A stretch of DNA of 49,949 bases from assembly GCF_002078605.1 (NCBI RefSeq), contig NZ_MSJR01000013.1, forward strand, positions 1-49,949, given 5' to 3'. A model generated the notes under the pieces. That model was not told the origin of the DNA. It was given only the letters and a program-made list of their open reading frames with translations, and ran no database searches. A program made the translations under genes and the position numbers. Position 1 is the first letter of the stretch; each line of letters starts with the position of its first letter. Source of the DNA: Salegentibacter sediminis. GTDB taxonomy: Bacteria > Bacteroidota > Bacteroidia > Flavobacteriales > Flavobacteriaceae. Shown in pieces: positions 15,689-23,766 of this stretch.

Positions 15689-16228
15689 TTACTCTACGAT
15701 AAACTTCCCTTTCATTAAAGAATAGTGACCGGGGAACGAACAGATAAAATCGTAAGTTCCTTTTTCAGGAACCTCAAACTCGACAGTAGCGGTTTCTCCC
15801 CCACCAATCATTTTGGTATGAGCGATCACATTATCGGTGTTTTCAGGAATATAATCGTTGTCCTTGGCACTAACGGCAGCACCACCAAATTCAGGGATAT
15901 CAGTTCCCTGGGTTAAAAGTACCCAGTTGTGTCCCATTGCAGCTTTGTCCATTTGGCCAACATGTTTCAAAGTAAGACGCACTGTTTGTCCGGCTTTAAC
16001 TCTAATTTCATCCTTGTTGAAACGCATTTGGTCATTTCCTTCGATAGTGATCTCCACAATATCAGAATCAGCAGCATCCTGAGAATCAGCTTCTTTGGTT
16101 TGCGTGGTCTCTTCAGTGGAAGTGTTGCCAATGGTAGTTTTTTCCTCGGTTTCTTTTTCTTTCTTTTCACCACAGGCTATCATAGCCATAGCTCCAAAGA
16201 TCAAAACGAATTTGCTTAAATTTTTCAT
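15689..16228 (-). CDS. Azurin-type copper lipoprotein
   Basis: The 179-residue protein starts with a lipoprotein signal (lipobox Cys19, ...MIACGEKK) and an acidic, Thr- and Glu-rich linker to about residue 55. The C-terminal domain is a cupredoxin. Type I copper ligands are visible: His100 (GHNWVLL), Cys163, His168 and Met172 in CSFPGHYSLM, with the C-x4-H-x3-M spacing of azurin. It carries electrons in the periplasm, anchored to a membrane by lipid. Partner oxidases or reductases are not in the window. A TATCTTTG -7 motif lies about 60 bp upstream. A tandem terminator follows. Confidence 0.93.
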   Translation of the reverse strand: MKNLSKFVLIFGAMAMIACGEKKEKETEEKTTIGNTSTEETTQTKEADSQDAADSDIVEITIEGNDQMRFNKDEIRVKAGQTVRLTLKHVGQMDKAAMGHNWVLLTQGTDIPEFGGAAVSAKDNDYIPENTDNVIAHTKMIGGGETATVEFEVPEKGTYDFICSFPGHYSLMKGKFIVE

Positions 16229-16285
16229 TAGTAATTTAATTAATAGTTCATATTTAATTTAGGATGGGTTTTTATAAACCCTGCC

Positions 16286-16293
16286 CAAAGATA
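16286..16293 (-). promoter_or_regulatory. Putative -7 element of the azurin gene
   Basis: CAAAGATA on the plus strand is TATCTTTG on the minus strand, matching TAnnTTTG 58 bp before the azurin start. No TTG is found at -33. Confidence 0.4.
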
Positions 16294-16415
16294 ATAGGAA
16301 TTTTTATGGAGAGCATTCGTTTAAGGAAACTTTGAACCGAAATGTTAAAAAAAGGATAAGGCCAAATCCTAAAATCTTCGTATCTTCAAGGCGTTTAAAT
16401 CAAAAATAATCTTTA

Positions 16416-18551
16416 ATGAAGAAAGTTTTAAAAAACGCCGGAATGCTCGCGTTGGCAACCATTTTGAGTTCCAATGCTCTGGCACAAGATAAGGATATGG
16501 ATAACATTTTATTAGCCGAATGGGAAGGACCTTACGCTGGGGTTCCTGCTTTTGACAAGATGGAAGTCGATCTTGTAAAACCCGCGATGGAAAAAGCCAT
16601 GGAGATGCACCTGGCTGAAATCGATAAGATCGCCAATAATCCAGAGGCTGCCACTTTTGAGAACACCATTGTACCAATGGAAAAAGCCGGAAAAGAACTG
16701 AGAAGGGTCTTTACCTATTATGGTATTTTTAGCAGTAATATGTCCAGCCCCGAATTCAGAGAGGTTCAAAAAGAACTCTCTCCAAAGATCTCGGAATACA
16801 GTTCTAAGATCTCCCAAAACGAGAAACTTTTCAAAAAAATCGAAAAGGTTTATGAGGACTCTAAAGAAAACCCCCTGGCTTCCCAGGAACAGAGAGTTAT
16901 CGACCTTATTTATGAGGAATTCGCCATGGAAGGGGCTGCCCTCAATGAAGAGGATAAGAAACGTTATGCAGAGATCAACAAAGAGCTCTCTAAGCTCTAC
17001 ACCAAATTCTCAAATAACGTCTTAGCCGAAGAGGAGAATTACGTGGTCTTTCTGGAAAAAGATCAGTTAGGTGGCCTTCCCGAATCCTACATAAAATCTG
17101 CTGCCAGCGCCGCTGAAGAACGTGGAGAGCCTGGAAAATACGCGGTAACCAATACCCGCTCTTCTATGGATCCTTTTCTCACCTATTCCGATGAAAGGAA
17201 ATTACGGGAGAAAGTATGGAATAATTATTATTCCCGTGGAGATAACGATGATGAATTCGACAATAATGAGGTGATCAAAAATATCCTGAAACTTCGTGAC
17301 GAAAGGGTTGAACTTCTTGGTTATGATAATTTTGCCCAGTGGAGATTACAAAACCGAATGGCCAAGAATCCTGAAAACGCCATGGAGCTCATGGAAGCAG
17401 TATGGCCGGCAGCCCTGGCCCGCGTGGAACAAGAGGTTGCCGATATGCAGGCCATAGCCGATAAAGAAAATGCTGGTATCACCATTGAACCCTGGGATTA
17501 TCGTTATTATGCCGAAAAGGTAAGAAAAGACAAATATGACCTTGACAGCGAAGAGGTGAAACAATACCTGGAATTGGGTAATTTAACCCAGGCGCTTTTC
17601 TTCACTGCCGGAGAGATCTTTAATTTTGAATTTACTCCTGTTGAAGAAGGATCGGTACCAGTATTTCATGAAGATGTAAATGTTTGGGAAGTAACCGATA
17701 AATCTACCGGAGACCTGATTGGACTTTGGTATCTGGATCCTTTCGCCCGGCAGGGAAAACGTTCTGGTGCCTGGGCCACCACATACCGCAGTTATTCTGA
17801 ACTAAAAGGTGCAAAACCGGTTTTAGCTTCTAACAATTCTAATTTTATTGAAGCTGCCGAAGGCGAGCCCATTCTTATTTCCTGGGATGATGCCACGACT
17901 TTCTTTCACGAATTCGGGCACGCCCTGCACTTCCTGGCTGCCGATGTGAAGTACCCAACCCTTAATGGAGGAGTAAGAGACTACACCGAATTCCAGTCTC
18001 AACTACTGGAGCGATGGTTGTCTACCGATGAGGTGATTAACCGCTTCCTTCGCCACCATGAAACCGACGAAGTTATTCCCGATGAACTGGTAACCAAAAT
18101 CAAAAATGCCTCTACCTTTAATCAGGGATTTGCCACTACCGAATTTCTCGCTTCAGCCTTAATGGATATGAAGTATCACACCACCGACCCCGACAAGATC
18201 GAACCCAGGGAGTTTGAAAAGAAAACCCTGGAAGAACTGGGCATGCCAAAAGAAATCGTGATGCGTCACCGTTCGCCGCACTTTGGTCACGTATTTTCAG
18301 GTGAGGGTTATGCAACCGGTTATTACGGTTACCTATGGGCCGATGTGCTTACCTCTGATGCTGCGGAAGCCTTTAGCGAAGCGCCGGGTGGATTCTACGA
18401 TAAGAATGTTGCCCAAAAACTGGTTAAATATCTATTCGCTCCGCGAAATGCGATGGATCCGGCTGAAGCTTACAGAAGTTTTAGAGGAAGGGATGCGAAA
18501 ATTGATGCTTTAATGCGCGATCGAGGTTTTCCCGTACCTAACGAAAAGTAG
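16416..18551 (+). CDS. Exported M3-family peptidase (peptidyl-dipeptidase Dcp-like)
   Basis: The 711-residue protein has a signal peptide (about residues 1-24, ending ALAQD) and the full M3 fold: an all-helical N-terminal half and a C-terminal catalytic domain with HEFGH at His498-His502, the zinc-binding HExxH. A distal helix (DYTEFQSQLLERWL) contributes the third, Glu zinc ligand in this family. Such enzymes remove dipeptides from the C-termini of oligopeptides. Export means it would work in the periplasm, unlike cytoplasmic E. coli Dcp. The length matches the family (about 680-720). It is monocistronic, flanked by its own terminator (18573-18612). Confidence 0.93.
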   Translation: MKKVLKNAGMLALATILSSNALAQDKDMDNILLAEWEGPYAGVPAFDKMEVDLVKPAMEKAMEMHLAEIDKIANNPEAATFENTIVPMEKAGKELRRVFTYYGIFSSNMSSPEFREVQKELSPKISEYSSKISQNEKLFKKIEKVYEDSKENPLASQEQRVIDLIYEEFAMEGAALNEEDKKRYAEINKELSKLYTKFSNNVLAEEENYVVFLEKDQLGGLPESYIKSAASAAEERGEPGKYAVTNTRSSMDPFLTYSDERKLREKVWNNYYSRGDNDDEFDNNEVIKNILKLRDERVELLGYDNFAQWRLQNRMAKNPENAMELMEAVWPAALARVEQEVADMQAIADKENAGITIEPWDYRYYAEKVRKDKYDLDSEEVKQYLELGNLTQALFFTAGEIFNFEFTPVEEGSVPVFHEDVNVWEVTDKSTGDLIGLWYLDPFARQGKRSGAWATTYRSYSELKGAKPVLASNNSNFIEAAEGEPILISWDDATTFFHEFGHALHFLAADVKYPTLNGGVRDYTEFQSQLLERWLSTDEVINRFLRHHETDEVIPDELVTKIKNASTFNQGFATTEFLASALMDMKYHTTDPDKIEPREFEKKTLEELGMPKEIVMRHRSPHFGHVFSGEGYATGYYGYLWADVLTSDAAEAFSEAPGGFYDKNVAQKLVKYLFAPRNAMDPAEAYRSFRGRDAKIDALMRDRGFPVPNEK

Positions 18552-18572
18552 ATTTTTAAAATATGCCCAAAT

Positions 18573-18612
18573 AAAAAACCTGCCTGGAAATTTTTTTTCA
18601 GGCAGGTTTTTT
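18573..18612. terminator. Bidirectional terminator after the M3 peptidase gene
   Basis: AAAAAACCTGCCTG pairs with CAGGCAGGTTTTTT across a 12-nt loop. It lies between two convergent genes. Confidence 0.85.
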
Positions 18613-18629
18613 CATTCATATATCTAAAA

Positions 18630-19229
18630 CTATTCAATGACCGTAGCCACTAATTTATTCGGGCCTTGAGAAAAACCATACAGGAATAAATTATCGCGTG
18701 TTATTTTTTCCAAAGGCACAGCGGTCATTATTTTACCGTGCCTGTAGATGGCCAGGAAGTAGGTTTGGTCGATTTTCTTTAAATAGGAATGGACAATTTT
18801 ATTATCGGGGTGATTTAGAAAATCTATCTCAAAATTTTTCCCGCCTCGTTCTAACCTGTATTTAATTTTTTTGATCTCCTCACTGCTCAACTCCGTTTTT
18901 GTAGGAACCAGCCTTATATAATCTATTGGACTCTCTATCCTTTCAGAAGAAATACTTAAGCGGTTAGGATGCTTAAATCTGAACTCGGCAAAGGCAAGGG
19001 TATCGATTTTTAGTTTATTGTTTTCAGTTTTATAAGAGGTTTTAGTAATAAACTTATCGAAGTTGTAATGAAATAAGGAATCTTCGCTCACCTGCATCAG
19101 GTGTATGCCCGGAAAAGCTCCAAAACTCTTATTCCCGGATACAATCCATTTTCCTTCCAATTCCTGGGCAGTAATTGAAGTGCTTAAAAACAACGCGACT
19201 AAAACTAAACATCTAACAATAAATTTCAT
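18630..19229 (-). CDS. Small secreted protein of unknown function
   Basis: The 199-residue protein has a signal peptide (about residues 1-21, ending ITAQ). The first half, LEGKWIVSG...LKIDTLAFAEFRF, resembles the opening of small lipocalin-like beta domains often found in secreted proteins of Bacteroidota, and the rest is Lys-rich with no motif. No function can be assigned. It lies 178 bp downstream of the ndk stop, beyond the ndk terminator, and probably has its own promoter. Confidence 0.6.
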   Translation of the reverse strand: MKFIVRCLVLVALFLSTSITAQELEGKWIVSGNKSFGAFPGIHLMQVSEDSLFHYNFDKFITKTSYKTENNKLKIDTLAFAEFRFKHPNRLSISSERIESPIDYIRLVPTKTELSSEEIKKIKYRLERGGKNFEIDFLNHPDNKIVHSYLKKIDQTYFLAIYRHGKIMTAVPLEKITRDNLFLYGFSQGPNKLVATVIE

Positions 19230-19352
19230 ATTTTTTCTTTTTATATTTCATTAAAATTTAAAAAGAAACTCCCTAAAAACCTGAATTTTTCGATAGCATT
19301 CAGATTATCAAGATTAATCGTAAAAATATTGGTGTTTGTAGGATAATGGAAT

Positions 19353-19387
19353 AAAAAAAGCCATCAGGTAGTACCTGATGGCTTTTT
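19353..19387 (-). terminator. Terminator of ndk
   Basis: GCCATCAGGTA pairs with TACCTGATGGC around one central base, flanked by A-tract and T-tract. It starts 21 bp after the ndk stop on the minus strand. Confidence 0.8.
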
Positions 19388-19407
19388 GTATAGATCAAAA
19401 ATTCTCT

Positions 19408-19827
19408 TTAAAACATCTCTCTTCCAGAAAAATGAAAAGCACCTTCAATTGTGGCGTTCTCGTCGCTATCGCTTCCGTGTACAGCATTCTCACCCACAGA
19501 AGTAGCATATTTCTTACGTATGGTTCCTTCGGCTGCATCTTCAGGATTAGTAGCTCCAATTAAAGTTCTAAAGTCATCTACAGCATTGTCCTTTTCAAGA
19601 ATAGCGGCAACAATAGGGCCACGTGTCATGAACTCCACCAATTCCCCAAAAAACGGACGTTCCTTATGGATCGCGTAAAATTCTTCCGCATCGGTTTTGG
19701 TCATTTGAGTCATCTTCATCGCTACAATTCTAAAACCTGAAGCGGTAATTTGTTCTAGTATTCCACCAATATTCCCTTTTTCTACTGCATCGGGTTTAAT
19801 CATGGTGAATGTTTTGTTTCCTGCCAT
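19408..19827 (-). CDS. ndk: Nucleoside diphosphate kinase
   Basis: The 139-residue protein has the typical NDK length and sequence. The N-terminal [14 protein letters not shown] strand and the active-site motif NAVHGSD, with the phosphorylated His at residue 117 exactly as in E. coli, are intact. It equilibrates nucleoside diphosphates and triphosphates in the cytoplasm. The gene is monocistronic between its own promoter and terminator. Its promoter is the best match in the window to the flavobacterial consensus. Confidence 0.98.
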   Translation of the reverse strand: MAGNKTFTMIKPDAVEKGNIGGILEQITASGFRIVAMKMTQMTKTDAEEFYAIHKERPFFGELVEFMTRGPIVAAILEKDNAVDDFRTLIGATNPEDAAEGTIRKKYATSVGENAVHGSDSDENATIEGAFHFSGREMF

Positions 19828-19849
19828 TTTATGCTTTTTAAAATTTGGG

Positions 19850-19879
19850 CAAAAATAAGTAAATCCCTTCCAAATGCAA
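19850..19879 (-). promoter_or_regulatory. ndk promoter, TTG-N19-TATTTTTG
   Basis: On the minus strand a TTG (19877-19879) is followed 19 nt later by TATTTTTG (19857-19850). This fits the Bacteroidota consensus of TTG at -33 and TAnnTTTG at -7 with 17-23 nt between. It lies 23 bp before the ndk start. Confidence 0.6.
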
Positions 19880-19884
19880 GTTGT

Positions 19885-20922
19885 TTAATGCTTTATATGT
19901 GGGTACTCCACTTTTTGGTGCTGAAGAAGGCGGTTCTCTTCCCCCCGCATTTCCATATGTACCTGGTTATTTTTAAAATCAAATTTAAGAAGCCCAAAGC
20001 TAAGATCGCTTACCACTTCTCCGGTTCGATATCGGTTTGGTTCCCCACTAAAACCGGTATAACTATGTGTTAGTCCGCTGGAGGTAAAATCAACCATTGG
20101 ATAATTCAGACCTTCAAGCTTCATTTCTGAAAATTCTGAAATATGGCGGTCCCCACTTAATATAATTATATTTTTTGCTGCAGAATCTTCTATTAGCTGA
20201 AGTAGTCTTTTTCTTTCGGCAGGGAAATTACCCCAGGTTTCAAAACCGTGCTCTTGAGAGATCACCTGGATACTGCTTAGAATTAAGTTGAAAGTGGCAT
20301 TACTGGTTTCTAACTCTTCTTCCAGCCATCGCCATTGTTGTTCGCCTAAAATAGTTCCCTTGTTGTTAACTTTATATCTCCTACCGGGTTTATCGTCTGG
20401 CTCAAGCTCATCTCTGAAATACCGGCTATCTAAAACAATCAACTTAATACTTCCCTTTGGGGTTTCAAATAGCTCACTGTGATAAACCCCTTCCCTTTCG
20501 CGGCGGGGATCATCTTGCGGAACACCCATAAAATCAAGAAATAGCTGCTGACTTTCCTCTTTAAATTCCCATTCCTTTCCGCCGTCGTTAATTCCATAGT
20601 CGTGGTCATCCCAGGTACCTAAAACCGGTATGCTTGAGCTTAGTTGTTTATATCCCGGCATATTTTGTTGCATCCGGTAATACTCCTGCATCAGTTGCAT
20701 ATCGGGGGTATCGGCATAGATATTATCGCCGCCCCACACAAACACATCGGGCTCATTTTTTAAAATTGGTTCCCATAATGGCTGGGGAGCTTCCTGTTTA
20801 TTACAACTCCCAAAAGCAAGCACAAAATCGTAATTTTCTTCAGGATATTTTTTGGAAGGCCCGGTGGTACTTCCGCAGGAAAAAAGAATAAAAAAAGGTA
20901 AAATTCTAAATATTAATTTCAT
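19885..20922 (-). CDS. PhoD-like metallophosphatase lipoprotein
   Basis: The 345-residue protein has a lipobox (FSC, Cys16) after a hydrophobic leader, so it is lipid-anchored and exported. The body is a PhoD/calcineurin-like phosphatase: GSCNKQ at the start, VFVWGGDNIYAD with a metal Asp, GTWDDHDYG with Asp-Asp-His, LDSRYFRDE, and IILSGDRHISE with a C-terminal metal His. Proteins of this type hydrolyse phosphodiesters or phosphomonoesters at the cell surface. The substrate is unknown. It is monocistronic and divergent from the DHH-gldI operon; a TAAATTTG -7 motif (20946-20953) lies 24 bp upstream. Confidence 0.88.
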   Translation of the reverse strand: MKLIFRILPFFILFSCGSTTGPSKKYPEENYDFVLAFGSCNKQEAPQPLWEPILKNEPDVFVWGGDNIYADTPDMQLMQEYYRMQQNMPGYKQLSSSIPVLGTWDDHDYGINDGGKEWEFKEESQQLFLDFMGVPQDDPRREREGVYHSELFETPKGSIKLIVLDSRYFRDELEPDDKPGRRYKVNNKGTILGEQQWRWLEEELETSNATFNLILSSIQVISQEHGFETWGNFPAERKRLLQLIEDSAAKNIIILSGDRHISEFSEMKLEGLNYPMVDFTSSGLTHSYTGFSGEPNRYRTGEVVSDLSFGLLKFDFKNNQVHMEMRGEENRLLQHQKVEYPHIKH

Positions 20923-20945
20923 TTTTTGTTGATTTGCTTTCGCAT

Positions 20946-20953
20946 CAAATTTA
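20946..20953 (-). promoter_or_regulatory. Putative -7 element of the PhoD-like gene
   Basis: CAAATTTA on the plus strand reads TAAATTTG on the minus strand and fits TAnnTTTG. A second, plus-strand near-match TATCTTTA (20987-20994) lies 12 bp before the divergent DHH gene. Confidence 0.4.
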
Positions 20954-21005
20954 AAGATTCATTTATTAGTAAAAGTTAATAAATTGTATCTTTAGCCTTT
21001 AAACT

Positions 21006-22022
21006 ATGATAGAACAAAGCATTTTAGAGATTACCGCCGAGCTGGCCAGTGCCAGGGATATTGTTATTGTACCCCACAAAGGTCCCGATGGTGATGCCAT
21101 AGGAGCTTCTCTCGCGATGTGGCATTTCTTAAAGGATAAAGGCCATAATCCCCGGGTAATCGCACCAAATAACTACCCCGATTTTCTTAAATGGTTACCA
21201 GGGAGCGAGGAGGTAATCATATATGAAAATGAACAGGAGCGCTGCAACCAGCTTATAGCCGATGCCGACCTGGTTTTCACTCTCGATTTTAACGAACTAA
21301 ACCGCGCCGGAATTATGGTGCAAGCCCTTATAGATTCTCAGGCGGTTTTCGTAATGATAGACCATCACCAGGAACCCTCAGATTATGCAAACCATACTTA
21401 CAGTGATGCCACTATGAGTTCTACCTGTGAAATGGTGTACCACTTCCTGGAGAAATTAAGGGCTGCAAACCATATAAGTCCCGAAATCGCGACCTGCCTA
21501 TATACAGGTATTATGACTGATACCGGTTCTTTTAGATTTAGTGCCACCAGCAGCCTTACCCACCGTGTTGTTGCCGACCTTATAGACAAAGGTGCTGAAA
21601 ACTGGAAAATTCATAATAAGGTTTTTGATACCAATTCAGAAAAAAGAATGCAGCTTTTGGGTACTGCTTTAGGCAACCTAAAAGTAATGCCTGAGTACAA
21701 AACAGCTTACATAAGCCTTTCTCAGGAAGAACTTGACCGCCACGATTTCAGAAAAGGTGATACCGAAGGTTTCGTGAACTACGGGCTGGCACTCCAGGGA
21801 ATAAAATTTGCAGCTATTTTTATAGAAAATAAACAGGAAGACATCATAAAGATCTCCTTCCGATCTAAAGATGATTTCTCAGTAAATGCTTTTGCAAGGC
21901 AAAATTTTGAAGGAGGCGGACATATAAATGCCGCAGGAGGAAAAAGCGAGCTCAGCCTGAAAGAAACTCTGGAACGTTTTGAGGCTCTCCTCCCACAGTA
22001 TAAAGATGAATTAACCAAATGA
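21006..22022 (+). CDS. DHH/DHHA1 phosphoesterase (NrnA-like oligoribonuclease or pAp phosphatase)
   Basis: The 338-residue protein contains the DHH superfamily motifs in order: His24 with GPDGDAIG (Asp28, Asp30), Asp94 (LDFNELNR), and the DHH triad at 119-121 (IDHHQEP). The DHHA1 domain ends with GGGHINAAGG near residue 300. Members hydrolyse nano-RNA, 3'-phosphoadenosine-5'-phosphate, or cyclic dinucleotide linkages; this length fits the NrnA group. It opens an operon with gldI and a dual-domain PPIase. Its stop overlaps the gldI start by 4 bp (ATGA), implying translational coupling. Confidence 0.9.
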   Translation: MIEQSILEITAELASARDIVIVPHKGPDGDAIGASLAMWHFLKDKGHNPRVIAPNNYPDFLKWLPGSEEVIIYENEQERCNQLIADADLVFTLDFNELNRAGIMVQALIDSQAVFVMIDHHQEPSDYANHTYSDATMSSTCEMVYHFLEKLRAANHISPEIATCLYTGIMTDTGSFRFSATSSLTHRVVADLIDKGAENWKIHNKVFDTNSEKRMQLLGTALGNLKVMPEYKTAYISLSQEELDRHDFRKGDTEGFVNYGLALQGIKFAAIFIENKQEDIIKISFRSKDDFSVNAFARQNFEGGGHINAAGGKSELSLKETLERFEALLPQYKDELTK

Positions 22023-22576
22023 GAGTCGGTTTTATTTTATTAGTAATATTAGTGTTCGGCGCTTGTAAGTCGCCCGAGGCGCGCTATCCGGTTAGCCAGA
22101 ATTCAGGGTCATACATCCGGGAATCGGTAGAGCGCAACCGGGAACTGGTGGCCGCCGAAGAAGAGTATATCAAAGCTTTAATAGAAAAAGATTCTACTAC
22201 AGAATACTATGCTTCTAATGACGGATTTTGGTATTACTACAACAAAAGATCCACCGATTCTTCAAATACCGAAATGCCTGAATTCGGAGATCTTGTAAAA
22301 TTTGATTATAGTCTTTCCACTCTTGACGGAGACCCCATTTATGCAGAAGGAGAAAAACCTACCAGGGAATATGCCATCGACCAGGAAAAACTTTTTAGCG
22401 GACTCCGGCAGGGTTTAAAGCTTATGAAAGAAGGAGAAACCCTTACCTTTCTTTTTCCTTCTCACAAAGCTTATGGATATTATGGAGACAAAAATAAAAT
22501 CGGGACGAACGTTCCGGTGATGGCAAAAGTGACTTTACACGATATCAATAAAAATGAATCTAAAAACGACGATTAA
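22019..22576 (+). CDS. gldI: Gliding-motility lipoprotein GldI (FKBP-type PPIase)
   Basis: The 185-residue protein is a lipoprotein (VFGACKS, Cys16) with a helical spacer and a C-terminal FKBP fold: GDLVKFDYSLSTLDGDPIYAE, FSGLRQGLKLMKEGETLTFLFPSHKAYGYYGD. GldI of Flavobacterium johnsoniae is required for gliding and is a periplasmic peptidyl-prolyl isomerase lipoprotein needed by the type IX secretion machinery. It overlaps the upstream DHH gene by 4 bp and is followed 3 bp later by a second PPIase gene. No other gld or spr gene is in the window, so motility cannot be inferred from this gene alone. Confidence 0.9.
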   Translation: MRVGFILLVILVFGACKSPEARYPVSQNSGSYIRESVERNRELVAAEEEYIKALIEKDSTTEYYASNDGFWYYYNKRSTDSSNTEMPEFGDLVKFDYSLSTLDGDPIYAEGEKPTREYAIDQEKLFSGLRQGLKLMKEGETLTFLFPSHKAYGYYGDKNKIGTNVPVMAKVTLHDINKNESKNDD

Positions 22577-22579
22577 ATA

Positions 22580-23701
22580 ATGAAAACTACTAAAATCTTT
22601 ATTCTTTTGGCGATGGCACTTACGCTCTTTGCCTGTAATGACGAATACCCCGATCTTGAAGACGGCCTGTATGCCGAATTCCAAACCAATAAAGGCAGCT
22701 TTGTAGCTGAACTTTTTTATGATCAAACCCCAATAACCGTAGCGAGTTTTGTTTCCCTTGCCGAGGGAAAGAACACTATGGTAGACAGCACCTATAAAAA
22801 CAAAAATTTTTACGATGGAATCCAGTTTCACCGAATCATTGAAGGTTTTGTAATTCAAGGGGGAGATCCTACGGGCACTGGTTCGGGCGGTCCCGGTTAC
22901 CGCTTCCCCGATGAGGTTAACAACGATCTAAGCCACGATTCCAAAGGTGTATTATCAATGGCAAATGCCGGCCCGGGAACTAACGGAAGTCAGTTCTTTA
23001 TCACCCTGGCCCCAACGCCTAACCTTGATGGAAGACATACCGTTTTTGGAAAGATTGTTAAAGGTCAGGACGTGGTAGATTCTATCGGAAAAGTGGAAAC
23101 CGATCCCAGCGATCGACCAGTTGAAGAGGTTATCATGGAAAAAGTAAATATTATTCGTAAGGGTAATGATGCCAAGAATTTTGATGCTCCCAAGGTATTT
23201 GAGGAGGAGCTTAGTGAATTAAAGGCCGAGGAAGAAGCAGCTCAGAAACGTTTGGACGATGCCATGGCAGAAAACTCTGAAAAATTTAGCGTTCTAAAAG
23301 AAGAGGCTAAAGAACTTGAAAGCGGACTTCAGATCTATTTTGAAGAAAAAGGTGACGGCGAAAAGCCAGCCGATGGCCAAATGGTTCAGGTTAATTATGA
23401 AGGCTACTTCCAGGACGGAAGAATCTTTGATACCAACAACGAAGAGCTCGCCCAGGAACTTGGGTTATTCAGTCAACAGAGAAAAGACCAGGGTGGATAT
23501 GAGTCTATGACCATCCCTTATGGTCCGGAAGCACCTATGATTCCAGGTTTTAAAGAAGGAGTTCAGCAAATGAAGGTTGGAGACAAAGCCATTCTTTATA
23601 TTCCTTCACACCTTGCTTATGGTGAGAGCGGTGCCGGAGGTGTTATTCCTCCCAATACCGATCTTATCTTCAGGGTAGAACTTGTAGGAATACAGGAATA
23701 A
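22580..23701 (+). CDS. Dual-family PPIase: cyclophilin domain fused to FKBP domain
   Basis: The 373-residue lipoprotein (FACNDE, Cys19) carries two unrelated prolyl isomerase folds. Residues 28-195 form a cyclophilin of bacterial type, with [15 protein letters not shown] and [24 protein letters not shown] Glu/Lys-rich, probably coiled-coil linker spans about 200-250. Residues 255-373 form an FKBP domain ([50 protein letters not shown]). Both active-site regions look complete. Dual-family immunophilins are known from a few protists and bacteria. Located 3 bp after gldI, it likely folds exported proteins together with GldI. A strong terminator follows. Confidence 0.93.
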   Translation: MKTTKIFILLAMALTLFACNDEYPDLEDGLYAEFQTNKGSFVAELFYDQTPITVASFVSLAEGKNTMVDSTYKNKNFYDGIQFHRIIEGFVIQGGDPTGTGSGGPGYRFPDEVNNDLSHDSKGVLSMANAGPGTNGSQFFITLAPTPNLDGRHTVFGKIVKGQDVVDSIGKVETDPSDRPVEEVIMEKVNIIRKGNDAKNFDAPKVFEEELSELKAEEEAAQKRLDDAMAENSEKFSVLKEEAKELESGLQIYFEEKGDGEKPADGQMVQVNYEGYFQDGRIFDTNNEELAQELGLFSQQRKDQGGYESMTIPYGPEAPMIPGFKEGVQQMKVGDKAILYIPSHLAYGESGAGGVIPPNTDLIFRVELVGIQE

Positions 23702-23723
23702 ACCTTAGTGAAGTATAAAAATT

Positions 23724-23756
23724 AAAAAGGCTGCCTGATCGGGCAGCCTTTTTTTT
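23724..23756. terminator. Bidirectional terminator between the PPIase and pepD genes
   Basis: AAAAAGGCTGCC pairs with GGGCAGCCTTTTT around TGATC, followed by more T. It serves both convergent genes. Confidence 0.85.
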
Positions 23757-23766
23757 GACATATCTT

